Shown: positions 1 to 7,505, counted from the stretch's first letter. The stretch: DNA of 10,215 nt from an uncultured Eubacteriales bacterium (GCA_905205975.1 CAJLFQ010000078.1:1-10215), one strand, 5' to 3'. Notes: generated by a model from the letters alone, not told the origin. Made by a program: numbers and translations.

Positions 1-7
1 AGATTTG

Positions 8-967
8 TTGAAAATCACCGTTTTGGACGGATATACCATGAATCCCGGCGACAACCCTTGGGATGCGCTTGCATCGCTTGGGGAGCTCACGGTTTATGAC
101 CGCACGCCGCCGGAGCTGGTTCTTTCCCGTGCGATGGATGCGGAGATTCTTCTGACCAACAAAACGCATCTCAGCCGCGAAACGCTGCAGGCGCTCCCCG
201 CCCTCAAATTCATCTCCGTTCTCGCAACCGGGTATAACATCGTTGATGTTGCCGCTGCGGCGGAACTCGGTATTCCCGTTGCAAATGTTCCTGCTTACAG
301 TACAACTTCTGTTGCCCAGCTCACGTTTGCCCTGATCCTCGAGCTTTGCCACGGCGTTGCCAAGCACAGTGAATGGGTGCACAGCGGCGGCTGGTGCCGC
401 ACGCCGGATTACTCCTACTGGCTGCAGCCGTTGACCGAGCTGTCCGGAAAAACGCTCGGCATCATCGGTTTTGGCGCCATCGGCCAAAAAGTCGCCGAAA
501 TCGGCGCTGCCTTTGGGATGCACATTCTCGCCTACAATCCATCTGTCAAGCCGGCACCCGCTCTGAATCACTTCGCTTTTGCATCGCTGGACGAACTGTA
601 TGCGCAGTCCGATGTTATTACGCTGCACTGCCCGCAGAAAGCCGCCAACACCGGCATGATCAACGCTGCAGCGCTGGCCAAAATGAAGCCGACCGCATTC
701 TTGATCAACACCGCGCGCGGCGGTCTGATCGACGAACAGGCGCTTGCAGACGCACTGAACGGCGGCCGCATTGCAGGTGCCGCACTGGATGTGCTCTCGA
801 GTGAACCGCCTGCGGACTGCAATCCGCTTTTGACCGCGAAAAATACCTATATTACGCCGCATATCGCATGGGCAACACTGGATGCCCGCCGCCGCCTGAT
901 GGCCACCACGGTGCGGAATGTTCAGGCTTATCTGAACGGCGCCCCCATCAACATTGTCAATCGCTGA
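8..967 (+). CDS. D-2-hydroxyacid dehydrogenase, glycerate dehydrogenase-like
   Basis: Predicted cytoplasmic NAD(P)H-dependent reductase that interconverts a 2-keto acid (hydroxypyruvate or glyoxylate are typical) and the D-2-hydroxy acid. Counting from the TTG at 5, the Rossmann dinucleotide motif GFGAIG is at 155-160. The catalytic triad of the family is complete: Arg238 in NTARGG, Glu267 in SSEPP and His286 in TPHIAW. Asn178 follows the second Rossmann strand where NAD-preferring members often have Asp, so cofactor preference cannot be called. The length of about 319 residues is normal. Homologues as I know them begin MKI.VLDG, which favours the TTG at 8 over the TTG at 5. The frame is open to the window edge, and neither the ribosome binding site nor the promoter is inside the window. 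The stop codon overlaps the ribosome binding site of the following aldolase gene, so the two are co-transcribed. Substrate is uncertain; the family assignment is firm. Confidence 0.88.
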   Translation: MKITVLDGYTMNPGDNPWDALASLGELTVYDRTPPELVLSRAMDAEILLTNKTHLSRETLQALPALKFISVLATGYNIVDVAAAAELGIPVANVPAYSTTSVAQLTFALILELCHGVAKHSEWVHSGGWCRTPDYSYWLQPLTELSGKTLGIIGFGAIGQKVAEIGAAFGMHILAYNPSVKPAPALNHFAFASLDELYAQSDVITLHCPQKAANTGMINAAALAKMKPTAFLINTARGGLIDEQALADALNGGRIAGAALDVLSSEPPADCNPLLTAKNTYITPHIAWATLDARRRLMATTVRNVQAYLNGAPINIVNR

Positions 968-979
968 GGAGGTTTTCCA

Positions 980-1804
980 ATGAACGGATTTGAATTCAAA
1001 CAGGCTTTGCATGACGGCCGTTTTGTTTACGGCATGATGCTCGTTTCCCGCTCGCCGAAATTCGCCGAAACCATCCAGTCGCTCGGCATGGATTATATTT
1101 TTATCGATACAGAGCACATCTGCGTCGACAGAACAACGCTTTCCTGGATGTGCCAGACGTTCCGCGCAATGAACATTGCGCCGATTGTCCGCATTCCTTC
1201 TCCGGATCCATATACGGCTTCTACCGTTCTGGACGGCGGCGCCGAAGGGATCATTGCCCCCTATATCGAAACCCCGGAACAGGTTCGCGCGTTAGTCGGC
1301 GCCGTCAAATACAAACCGCTGAAGGGCCAGCGCCTCGAAAATATGCTGAATGGCACAGAACAGCCCGAGCCGGAACTGAAAGCATATCTCGAAAAAGCCA
1401 ACCGTTCCAAAACGCTGATCGTCAACATCGAAAGTGTCCCGGCAATGAACAATCTGGACGATATCCTTAAGGTGGACGGTCTGGACGGCATTCTCATCGG
1501 CCCGCACGATTTGTCATGCAGTCTCGGTATTCCCGAACAGTATACGCATCCAAAATATGATGCAGCCGTGCGCGAAATCCTTGCAAAAGGGCGCGCCGCC
1601 GGCCTGGGCGCTGGCATTCATGTCCACTATGCCGGTGAGCTGTCTCAGGAAATCAACTGGTGCCGTGAGACCGGCGCCAACTTTGTCGTCCACCACAGCG
1701 ATATCCTCTCCTTCACGCTGGCGATGAAGCGTGATCTGGCTGCACTCCGTGCCGGTATCGAAGGAAATGCGGAAGGCCAAAGCGAAACTGTTTTGAACAT
1801 CTGA
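980..1804 (+). CDS. HpcH/HpaI-family class II (metal-dependent) aldolase
   Basis: Predicted metal-dependent aldolase that cleaves a 2-keto-3-deoxy acid, or a related 4-hydroxy-2-oxo acid, to pyruvate and an aldehyde; cytoplasmic. The 274-residue TIM barrel has the family residues in the expected places. The catalytic His46 lies in DTEH, the pyruvate-binding Arg71 in VRIP, and the divalent-metal ligands are Glu151 (NIES) and Asp177 (GPHDLS). In E. coli HpaI the equivalents are His45, Arg70, Glu149 and Asp175. The loop after the fourth strand reads KGQRLENM (115-122), where many homologues have GxRGxG, so the substrate may differ from the well-known members. ATG at 980 is preceded by a perfect AGGAGG (967-972) at 7-base spacing that overlaps the stop of the dehydrogenase gene. 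GarL-like, HpaI-like and YfaU-like activities are all possible. Confidence 0.88.
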   Translation: MNGFEFKQALHDGRFVYGMMLVSRSPKFAETIQSLGMDYIFIDTEHICVDRTTLSWMCQTFRAMNIAPIVRIPSPDPYTASTVLDGGAEGIIAPYIETPEQVRALVGAVKYKPLKGQRLENMLNGTEQPEPELKAYLEKANRSKTLIVNIESVPAMNNLDDILKVDGLDGILIGPHDLSCSLGIPEQYTHPKYDAAVREILAKGRAAGLGAGIHVHYAGELSQEINWCRETGANFVVHHSDILSFTLAMKRDLAALRAGIEGNAEGQSETVLNI

Positions 1805-1835
1805 CTTTTCCATTTGACTCTCCATCTGACTTTTC
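1798..1835 (+). repeat. three-unit degenerate tandem microrepeat over the aldolase stop
   Basis: Three successive 12-13 base units, CATCTGACTTTTC, CATTTGACTCTC and CATCTGACTTTTC, begin at 1798, 1811 and 1823. The in-frame TGA stop of the aldolase (1802-1804) lies in the first unit. The units look like slippage copies. No function is evident. Confidence 0.6.
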
Positions 1836-1891
1836 ATCCAGAGGCGGCAGCTGATCTGTTCCGCACGCTGAAGATTGGGCAGGAACCGCAT

Positions 1892-1936
1892 AAAAAGGCG
1901 GCTGAAAGCATGCTTTCAGCCGCCTTTTTCTTTTTT
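1892..1936. terminator. bidirectional Rho-independent terminator between convergent genes
   Basis: Positions 1892-1910 and 1911-1929 are perfect reverse complements, so a hairpin with a four-base CATG turn and a GC-rich GGCGGCTG stem can form on either strand. On the plus strand it runs into T5-C-T6 (1925-1936), ending the dehydrogenase-aldolase unit. On the minus strand the arm ends in five Ts (1896-1892), five bases after the stop codon of the second ATPase gene, so it probably ends the transporter operon too. The plus-strand T tract is the longer, so termination should be stronger in that direction. Confidence 0.9.
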
Positions 1937-2819
1937 ATTCTTTGCGAAGGACCAGCCGCTCCCCATCCCGTTCCGCGATGATTCTGCCCGGGGTTTTGAT
2001 TGCCAGATCATCCAGATACGACTGCGGAAGCTGAAGCCGTCCGGCGCGATCCAGCATGATCCATTCGGTTCGAACGGCTTCCGCATTGTGCTGATGAAGG
2101 TGTTTCAGTTCGTCCGCGTAGCTGATATTCCGGATGATTTCACTGCTGGTTTTGCCGTCCCGGATGTTGACCACGCGATCCACCTTTTCTGACATCCGAT
2201 AGTCATGCGTGACGACGACAATCGTTTGTTTCAGCGTTTGATTCAGCGTCCGGAAAATATCCAGGATCTGATCAGCCGTTTTGGTATCCACGGCGCCGGT
2301 CGGTTCATCTGCCAGCAGGAGTGCCGGTTCGTTTGCCATGGCGATGGCAATGGCAACGCGCTGCTGTTCGCCGCCGGAGAGCTGGTCAACTTTGTTTTTC
2401 ATCCGGTCTTTCAGGCCGACCAGTTCCAGCAGCATTTCCGCACGGTTCCGTCGTTCACGCCCGTTCCTGCGGCCCGCATAGACCATCGGCTGAACCACAT
2501 TGTCGTATGCGCTCAAAAAAGGAAGCATATTGCGGGCGTTGTTCTGCCAGACGAAACCGACCTCATTGCGTTTGTAGTCTGCCATTTCCTTTTTCTTCAT
2601 GCGGAGCATATTGTGGCCATGAACGGTCAAACGGCCTGCTGAAGGCGTATCGAGCCCGCCCAGCATATTCAGCAGTGTCGATTTGCCGCTGCCGCTTTTC
2701 CCCATGATCGCCATCAGTTCCCCGTCTTCAACGGTGAGATCCAGCCCTTGCAGAGCCATCACTTCAATTTCATCGGTCTTATAGATTTTGACCAGGTTTT
2801 CACATTCAATCATTGCCAT
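1935..2819 (-). CDS. ABC transporter ATPase (MacB/LolD type) with C-terminal AbrB-like domain
   Basis: ATP-hydrolysing subunit expected to drive the FtsX-type permease encoded upstream, on the cytoplasmic face of the membrane. Numbered from the ATG at 2819 (294 residues), it has Walker A GKSGSGKST (40-48), Q-loop Gln92 in FVWQN, signature LSGGEQQR (147-154), Walker B ending in Asp171-Glu172 and switch His205, so it should be catalytic. MacB/LolD-class ATPases are usually 220-240 residues; this one has about 65 more. The tail, about 252-294, reads WIMLDRAGRLQLP then ...GRIIAERDGERLVLRKE, which has the pattern of an AbrB/MraZ swapped-hairpin half (D..GRL.LP...L....G.......G..L.L). The role of the tail is unknown to me; it may dimerise or regulate. 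The start overlaps the end of the first ATPase gene, so translation is coupled. The gene ends at the shared convergent terminator. Confidence 0.9.
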   Translation of the reverse strand: MAMIECENLVKIYKTDEIEVMALQGLDLTVEDGELMAIMGKSGSGKSTLLNMLGGLDTPSAGRLTVHGHNMLRMKKKEMADYKRNEVGFVWQNNARNMLPFLSAYDNVVQPMVYAGRRNGRERRNRAEMLLELVGLKDRMKNKVDQLSGGEQQRVAIAIAMANEPALLLADEPTGAVDTKTADQILDIFRTLNQTLKQTIVVVTHDYRMSEKVDRVVNIRDGKTSSEIIRNISYADELKHLHQHNAEAVRTEWIMLDRAGRLQLPQSYLDDLAIKTPGRIIAERDGERLVLRKE

Positions 2820-3495
2820 CAACAATCACCCCGTCTGACAACGTATAAACGCAGTCTGCCAGTTCCAGCATATTCGGATCGTGTGTGGTCATCACAATCG
2901 TCATGCCTTTTTCCTGAATCAGGCGTTTGAAGATATCCACGATTTGAATGCCCATCGCCGTATCCAGTTCGGCGGTCGGCTCATCCGCGAAAATCAGCTC
3001 CGGAGAATGGGCAATGCTTCGCGCAATGGCCACGCGCTGCTGTTCACCGCCGGACAATTCCTGCGCAAGGTGCTTCATCCGTTTGCCGAGCCCGACCAGA
3101 TTGAGGCACTCTTCTGCGTTTCGCCTGCTCTGCCGGTCGAAACGGCCGGCAATGCGCAGGCCGTATTCGACATTTTCAATCGCGTTCATATCCGGCATCA
3201 GCGCCACAGCCTGAAAAACGAATCCCATTTTCTTGGCACGCAGGCGGTCACGCCGATTGGCCGATAAGGCGGAAATGTTTTTCCCCTCGAAGAAAACCTG
3301 CCCCTCTGTCGGCGTATCCAGCCCGCTCAAAATGTTCAGCAGCGTCGTTTTGCCGGAGCCTGACCGTCCGCGAAGAACAGTCAGGGCGCTTTTTTTGACT
3401 TGAATGGTCACATCGTTTAGTGCGCGGACCGTTCCGGCGCCCGTTCGGAACAGGCGGGTAATGTGTTCGCCGCGCATCAAAATGGTATCTTCCAT
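2806..3495 (-). CDS. ABC transporter ATPase (MacB/LolD type)
   Basis: Second, separately encoded nucleotide-binding subunit for the same permease. The 229 residues are the usual length for the MacB/LolD/FtsE class. Motifs are intact: Walker A GRSGSGKTT (43-51), Q-loop Gln95 in FVFQ, signature LSGGEQQR (147-154), Walker B ending in Asp171-Glu172, D-loop AELD and switch His205 in TTHD. Start ATG at 3495 has a GGAGG (3506-3510) ten bases upstream. The start follows the permease stop by 17 bases, and the 3' end overlaps the next ATPase gene. It differs from that ATPase in its nucleotide-binding-domain sequence and lacks the AbrB-like tail. With one permease carrying two FtsX halves, the two ATPases may pair as a heterodimer; that is inference. 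Confidence 0.92.
   Translation of the reverse strand: MEDTILMRGEHITRLFRTGAGTVRALNDVTIQVKKSALTVLRGRSGSGKTTLLNILSGLDTPTEGQVFFEGKNISALSANRRDRLRAKKMGFVFQAVALMPDMNAIENVEYGLRIAGRFDRQSRRNAEECLNLVGLGKRMKHLAQELSGGEQQRVAIARSIAHSPELIFADEPTAELDTAMGIQIVDIFKRLIQEKGMTIVMTTHDPNMLELADCVYTLSDGVIVDGND
2825..2832 (-). promoter_or_regulatory. ribosome binding site that sets the second ATPase start
   Basis: The minus strand reads GGGGTGAT, close to the anti-16S complement GGAGGTGATC, five bases before the ATG at 2819. A longer reading from the TTG at 2825 would place the start codon inside this site, so the ATG at 2819 is preferred; a further in-frame ATG lies at 2813. The site lies within the last codons of the first ATPase gene. 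Confidence 0.65.
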
Positions 3496-3512
3496 AAAAA
3501 CTGCGCCTCCCC

Positions 3513-6389
3513 CTATTCTTCTCCGAGCTTGACAGCACGGTCAATTTTCTGGCGGATGACCAGAATGGACAGCACCGCAATGCAGACGATCAGCATACCG
3601 CCGACAATGCAGCCGATCCGGATCAGATCGCCGCGCGTTGCAACGACCTTAAACGGAATGATATCCTCCACTGTCGTGTAATTGACCGCCAGCATCGGCA
3701 CAAACAGCACGCTGCCGATTTTGCCGATCAGGATCCCCATCGCCGCAGCGACGCCGGAAACAAGCAGCTGCTCACAGATCAGCATTTTCATAATACCGGC
3801 TTTGGAGAGACCCAAAGCGCGGGAAATCCCGAACTGAAGGGTTCTCGATTTGATGGAAATGATCCAGTAAATCATAAATCCCAGCGCACAGATGACAATC
3901 GCCGTCAGGAAGGAAACCGACAAAAGGCCGTTGGTTCCCTGAAGCGTGGGGCTGTTTTTCTCCTGGATCACCGCCTGTGTTGCGCTTTCCATGGATTTCA
4001 GGCCGAACTCGCTGTCGGTGAACGTTTGGTAGAGCGCGGCATCGGTCATGCCGGGTGCGCGTTTGACCCAGAAACTGTACGGGCGGATTTCATGTTCAAA
4101 GAACAGTTTCGAGAGGTTGCCGACCACAAACGCCGTTTCATAAACGCGGCCGCGTTCTGTTTCATGGTATTTTTCAAACCCGGGCCACGCGTCTACGCCT
4201 GCAATCACCGTCCCGGTGATGCTGCCGGCTGCATTCGTAACCGTCAGCAAATCGCCGGGCTTCAGGCCCAGCTGCGACATCAGATTGTTGGAGACAACCA
4301 GCGCCTCTTCGTTCCGCGACATCGCATTCAGATAGGCATTCAGGTGATATGGATTCATGTCATAGGTCGAAAATGCAACCGTTCCGAACTCATACGGATC
4401 GATGTACATAACGTCCACATTTTCCATGTTTGCGCCATTGCCGCGCACAGGGATATCCGTTTCGCGGTAAACGCGTGCAGCGGCCTCAACACCGTCCAGC
4501 TCGCAAATCGATTTGGACAGCAGCTCCGCATAAGTGACTTTGATGCTCTGCACCAAGACGCCTTCGTCATAGATCTTGACGAGGTTGCCGTTGTTTTCCG
4601 CCTCTGCATAGACCAGCCGTCCGGTATTGTCATATTTTCTCCAAACCGGCATGTAATTCACATCGGCTCCGGTCGTCGTCCGGACGTTGTTTTCGATGTG
4701 GTTATTGATCGACCGAGCTGCATCGGTGTTGAAAATGCCGACCGACATCGTGACGATCAGGAACAGCATGATGTAGGAGCAGTCCCGGTTTCTGGCAACG
4801 CGGTTCATGGCCGAATACGCCCATGCCGGCCAAATGCGGCGGCCGAGCCGGAACAACAGGTTGACCAGCAGTGGGTAAACGCGCAGGAAAAGCATCCCGG
4901 CGCCCAAGGCGAACAGCGTGCTCGACAGGTATGTCAGTACATCGGTTGAACGCGATCCAACCGTCCCTTCAGCCAGCATGGCGGAAAACACCTTTCGCTG
5001 CGCTTCCATGGTGGAATAGCCATACAGGCTGACGGCCAGAAAGAGAACATCCAGAAAATACTTGTGGTAAAACGGGACCTTTTTCTTTCGTTTTCCGCGT
5101 TTGCTCTCAACGATGTTGACACCTGCGCCGAAGAACGCCGGAATCATTGTGATGAGAAGGAACAGCAGCGCAGTCGCACCAACCGCATACCATGCGCCCG
5201 GAACCATACGGAAATCCAGCGCCTTGCGGTTGACAAACTCAAGGAAGCCATTGGATGCCCCGACGATTTTGCACAGGAAGCCGCCCAGCAGCGGGCCGAT
5301 GCCAATGGCGGCCGTCATCAGAATCAGGCTCTCGATCAGGTACAGACCGAGGATATAGCCCCGCCCTGCGCCGCGGCTCTGCATGACGGAGATTTCACTC
5401 TGTTCGCTTTGCAGCTTCAGCCTGGAAACCATGATGATATAAAACGCCAGCAGAATGAAAATCGGAATTGTCAGGATGTACATGCTGACTTCAACTGTTG
5501 CCGAATCAGCCAAATAAGTTTCAACGGCAGGCACCATGCCGAACGTCAGCAGATTTTTCGGAAAAGTCGCGTTCAGCTGTTCGTTTGCCCGGTTGAACAG
5601 CGCTGTGACGGTTTTGGCCGTATCGGTTCTGATGTCGTAGAAATCAAACACCTCAAGCCGCGTAAACTGCGTCACATGGCGGGCATATGTCATATTTTCG
5701 GCAATTTTGGCGTCGAACGCCTCGCGCGCGGTAAACATTCCGCCCGTGATCTGATCGAACGGCGTCAGCCAGTACAGATCCGACGGGTCGTTTGGCTCGA
5801 CAATGCCGACAATCTCCAGACGCAGCAGATCCGTTTCATCCGGATACATGCTGCTGTATTCGTAGATCTTGTTCAATGTCAGCAGCGTTTTCACCATCTG
5901 ACGATTGGACGCCACCACTTCCACAACGCCGTCTGAACGTTCCGGGTTGAACATACGGCCGCTGACTACATGGACGTGATTTTCAAAATCCTCGAGATAC
6001 GTCAGCACGACATTTTCCGAACGGTTTTCTTCTTCGATTTTCCGGCGGAACATTTCGTATTTCAGCATCTTTCCGTGCGTCTGCACAGACATTGGCATCT
6101 CGTCGCACAGCGCATCAAAAGCACTGTCGATCGTCGATTCGATGAACACCGCATCTTTTTTCACGCCTGCAATCCGGTAATCGAAGCTTAGAACCGCAGG
6201 GTATTTCCCCGTCGTCTGCTGTGCATCTTCCAACGTTTTGATCAGAATCCGCTGAAGCACGGCATCCGAATAGACCGGAATGCAGTATGCAATGGAAATC
6301 GCAAGAATCAGACCGATCAGCAGGGATATCGCTTTCCAGCGGTTGCCGTTCAGTCTGCGGAGTACAGTTTTTAACATAGCATCAACCAA
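3513..6389 (-). CDS. FtsX/MacB-type ABC transporter permease with two FtsX domains
   Basis: Membrane subunit of a MacB/FtsX-class ABC system, whose relatives export or extract lipids, peptides or drugs, or signal across the membrane. Of 958 residues, about ten form hydrophobic segments: near 19-38, 303-322, 352-376, 402-424, 446-459, 488-514, 538-553, 823-845, 870-897 and 924-945. Two large extracytoplasmic domains (about 40-300 and 555-820) follow the first segment of each half. Each half has the FtsX hallmark after its loop: QSEISVMQSRGAGRGYILG (about 330-348) and LQFGISRALGLSKAGIMKM (about 851-869). The start is uncertain. A TTG at 6389 has AAGGG about five bases upstream, whereas the ATG at 6377 gives the more family-like MLKTVLRRL beginning but has only a weak GGTTGAT before it. 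It follows the adaptor gene by 26 bases. The cargo cannot be read from the sequence. Confidence 0.92.
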   Translation of the reverse strand: MVDAMLKTVLRRLNGNRWKAISLLIGLILAISIAYCIPVYSDAVLQRILIKTLEDAQQTTGKYPAVLSFDYRIAGVKKDAVFIESTIDSAFDALCDEMPMSVQTHGKMLKYEMFRRKIEEENRSENVVLTYLEDFENHVHVVSGRMFNPERSDGVVEVVASNRQMVKTLLTLNKIYEYSSMYPDETDLLRLEIVGIVEPNDPSDLYWLTPFDQITGGMFTAREAFDAKIAENMTYARHVTQFTRLEVFDFYDIRTDTAKTVTALFNRANEQLNATFPKNLLTFGMVPAVETYLADSATVEVSMYILTIPIFILLAFYIIMVSRLKLQSEQSEISVMQSRGAGRGYILGLYLIESLILMTAAIGIGPLLGGFLCKIVGASNGFLEFVNRKALDFRMVPGAWYAVGATALLFLLITMIPAFFGAGVNIVESKRGKRKKKVPFYHKYFLDVLFLAVSLYGYSTMEAQRKVFSAMLAEGTVGSRSTDVLTYLSSTLFALGAGMLFLRVYPLLVNLLFRLGRRIWPAWAYSAMNRVARNRDCSYIMLFLIVTMSVGIFNTDAARSINNHIENNVRTTTGADVNYMPVWRKYDNTGRLVYAEAENNGNLVKIYDEGVLVQSIKVTYAELLSKSICELDGVEAAARVYRETDIPVRGNGANMENVDVMYIDPYEFGTVAFSTYDMNPYHLNAYLNAMSRNEEALVVSNNLMSQLGLKPGDLLTVTNAAGSITGTVIAGVDAWPGFEKYHETERGRVYETAFVVGNLSKLFFEHEIRPYSFWVKRAPGMTDAALYQTFTDSEFGLKSMESATQAVIQEKNSPTLQGTNGLLSVSFLTAIVICALGFMIYWIISIKSRTLQFGISRALGLSKAGIMKMLICEQLLVSGVAAAMGILIGKIGSVLFVPMLAVNYTTVEDIIPFKVVATRGDLIRIGCIVGGMLIVCIAVLSILVIRQKIDRAVKLGEE

Positions 6390-6415
6390 CCATTCCCTTC
6401 AGATTGCCCAAGGCT

Positions 6416-7459
6416 TCAGTAGATGATTTGGTCGTCTTCTTCCAATCCTTTGACGATTTCAATGTCGTAAGCACTGGAAACCCCGGTCACAACGTCGCGC
6501 TCCTGCCGGTACCCGTCTTCCAGCACATAGACATAGGTACGGCTGCCGGCTGTTTTCAGCGCGCTCTTCGCAATGACCAACGTATTCTCGCTGCGTTCGA
6601 TGAGATACGAGAGGTTCATTTTCATGCCAAGGCTGACGCCTTCCGGCAAATCGCGATCCAATTCGAGCAGGACAGAAAACCGGTCGATATCAACTGCGGT
6701 CTCCGGCAGGTATTCCGGCGTCTGAATGACCGTCCCTTTGAACGTTTCCTCGGACGTCCCCAAAACCAGCGTCAGGTCACACTCGGCATGCAGCGGCAGC
6801 TTGTCAAAGTTCGTGCCGGCATAGCGCACCACAGGCCGATCCAGTGACGAAATGGTAAAGAGCGTATCCTGCGGATTGACCATTTCGCCCACCGGGATCG
6901 CTGCGCGGTATGTGATCTGCCCGGACATCGGCGCATAGAGCTGTGTCTTTTCAAACCGGTCGCGCAGTTTTTTCAGATCCCGGCGCACGATATAGATGTT
7001 CAGCTTTGCGCGTTTCCAGCCGATTTCGTCGAGCTCACCAGCCTTATAGCGTTCCGCTGCCTGACGGTATTCCATTTCAGAAATCTCAGCACGCATTTCG
7101 GATTCTTTCAGCTGTTCGCCAATGTCGCTCGCTTCCAGCGTGCAGAGAAGATCGCCTTCCTCGACGTATTCGCCGTTGTCAAAGCACATCTCCGCCAGAC
7201 GGCCGGAGCTGTTTTTGAACGATACATGCGCACTGCGGCGTGCGGTGATTTCGGCGCTTCCTTCCACGCGGTTTTCAATAGTCATCCGTTGTGGGGTTCT
7301 TGTCAGGTAATCTGCTTGTTTGATCTCGATCAAAGGAACCGGGATTGGTTCTTCCTCTTCCGGGAAGAGCGCACATCCGGACAGTAGAACAGCCTGAGCC
7401 GCTGCACACAGCAGAAGTATGAGCGCAGCGCGTTTTTGATGGGATTTCCAGTGATTCAC
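6416..7459 (-). CDS. lipid-anchored HlyD/MFP-family adaptor of the ABC exporter
   Basis: Extracytoplasmic adaptor thought to work with the FtsX permease encoded next to it, as MacA does for MacB and YknX for YknYZ. The N-terminus has basic residues, a hydrophobic stretch (about 11-27) and lipobox LSGC with Cys29 as the lipidation site, followed by an acidic linker. The 347 residues continue with a lipoyl-like half (about 74-111), a short charged helical hairpin (about 112-170), the second lipoyl half (about 172-205 with APMSGQI), a beta-barrel region (about 206-290) and a membrane-proximal domain to the end. The helical hairpin is short, as expected where no outer-membrane channel has to be reached. 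Start is GTG at 7459 with AAGGAGGG (7466-7473) six bases upstream. The permease gene follows 26 bases downstream, and the hydrolase gene ends 46 bases upstream. Confidence 0.88.
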   Translation of the reverse strand: MNHWKSHQKRAALILLLCAAAQAVLLSGCALFPEEEEPIPVPLIEIKQADYLTRTPQRMTIENRVEGSAEITARRSAHVSFKNSSGRLAEMCFDNGEYVEEGDLLCTLEASDIGEQLKESEMRAEISEMEYRQAAERYKAGELDEIGWKRAKLNIYIVRRDLKKLRDRFEKTQLYAPMSGQITYRAAIPVGEMVNPQDTLFTISSLDRPVVRYAGTNFDKLPLHAECDLTLVLGTSEETFKGTVIQTPEYLPETAVDIDRFSVLLELDRDLPEGVSLGMKMNLSYLIERSENTLVIAKSALKTAGSRTYVYVLEDGYRQERDVVTGVSSAYDIEIVKGLEEDDQIIY

Positions 7460-7481
7460 AACAAGCCCTCCTTATTTTCTG

Positions 7482-7495
7482 GCACCAGACGGTGC
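7482..7495 (-). other. small hairpin between hydrolase and adaptor genes
   Basis: GCACC and GGTGC flank a four-base loop in the 46-base gap after the hydrolase stop. There is no T tract after it, so it does not look like a terminator. It could be an RNA processing or 3'-stabilising stem that separates expression of the hydrolase from the exporter, or chance. Confidence 0.3.
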
Positions 7496-7505
7496 ATTGC
7501 GCTTT

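Noticed and set aside
1514..1891. A minus-strand open frame with a KSQMESQMEKSD repeat antisense to the aldolase end
   Set aside because: The apparent protein repeat comes from the 12-13 base microrepeat at 1798-1835, and the frame otherwise mirrors the aldolase gene.
4026..5936. Two long plus-strand open frames (307 and 290 codons) opposite the permease gene
   Set aside because: The permease frame has clear FtsX motifs and membrane segments. The opposite frames read as His/Arg/Gln-rich noise with no family features.
7482..7495. Considered as a Rho-independent terminator between hydrolase and adaptor
   Set aside because: The stem is only five bases and is followed by CAGAAAATAAGG on the transcribed strand, with no T tract.
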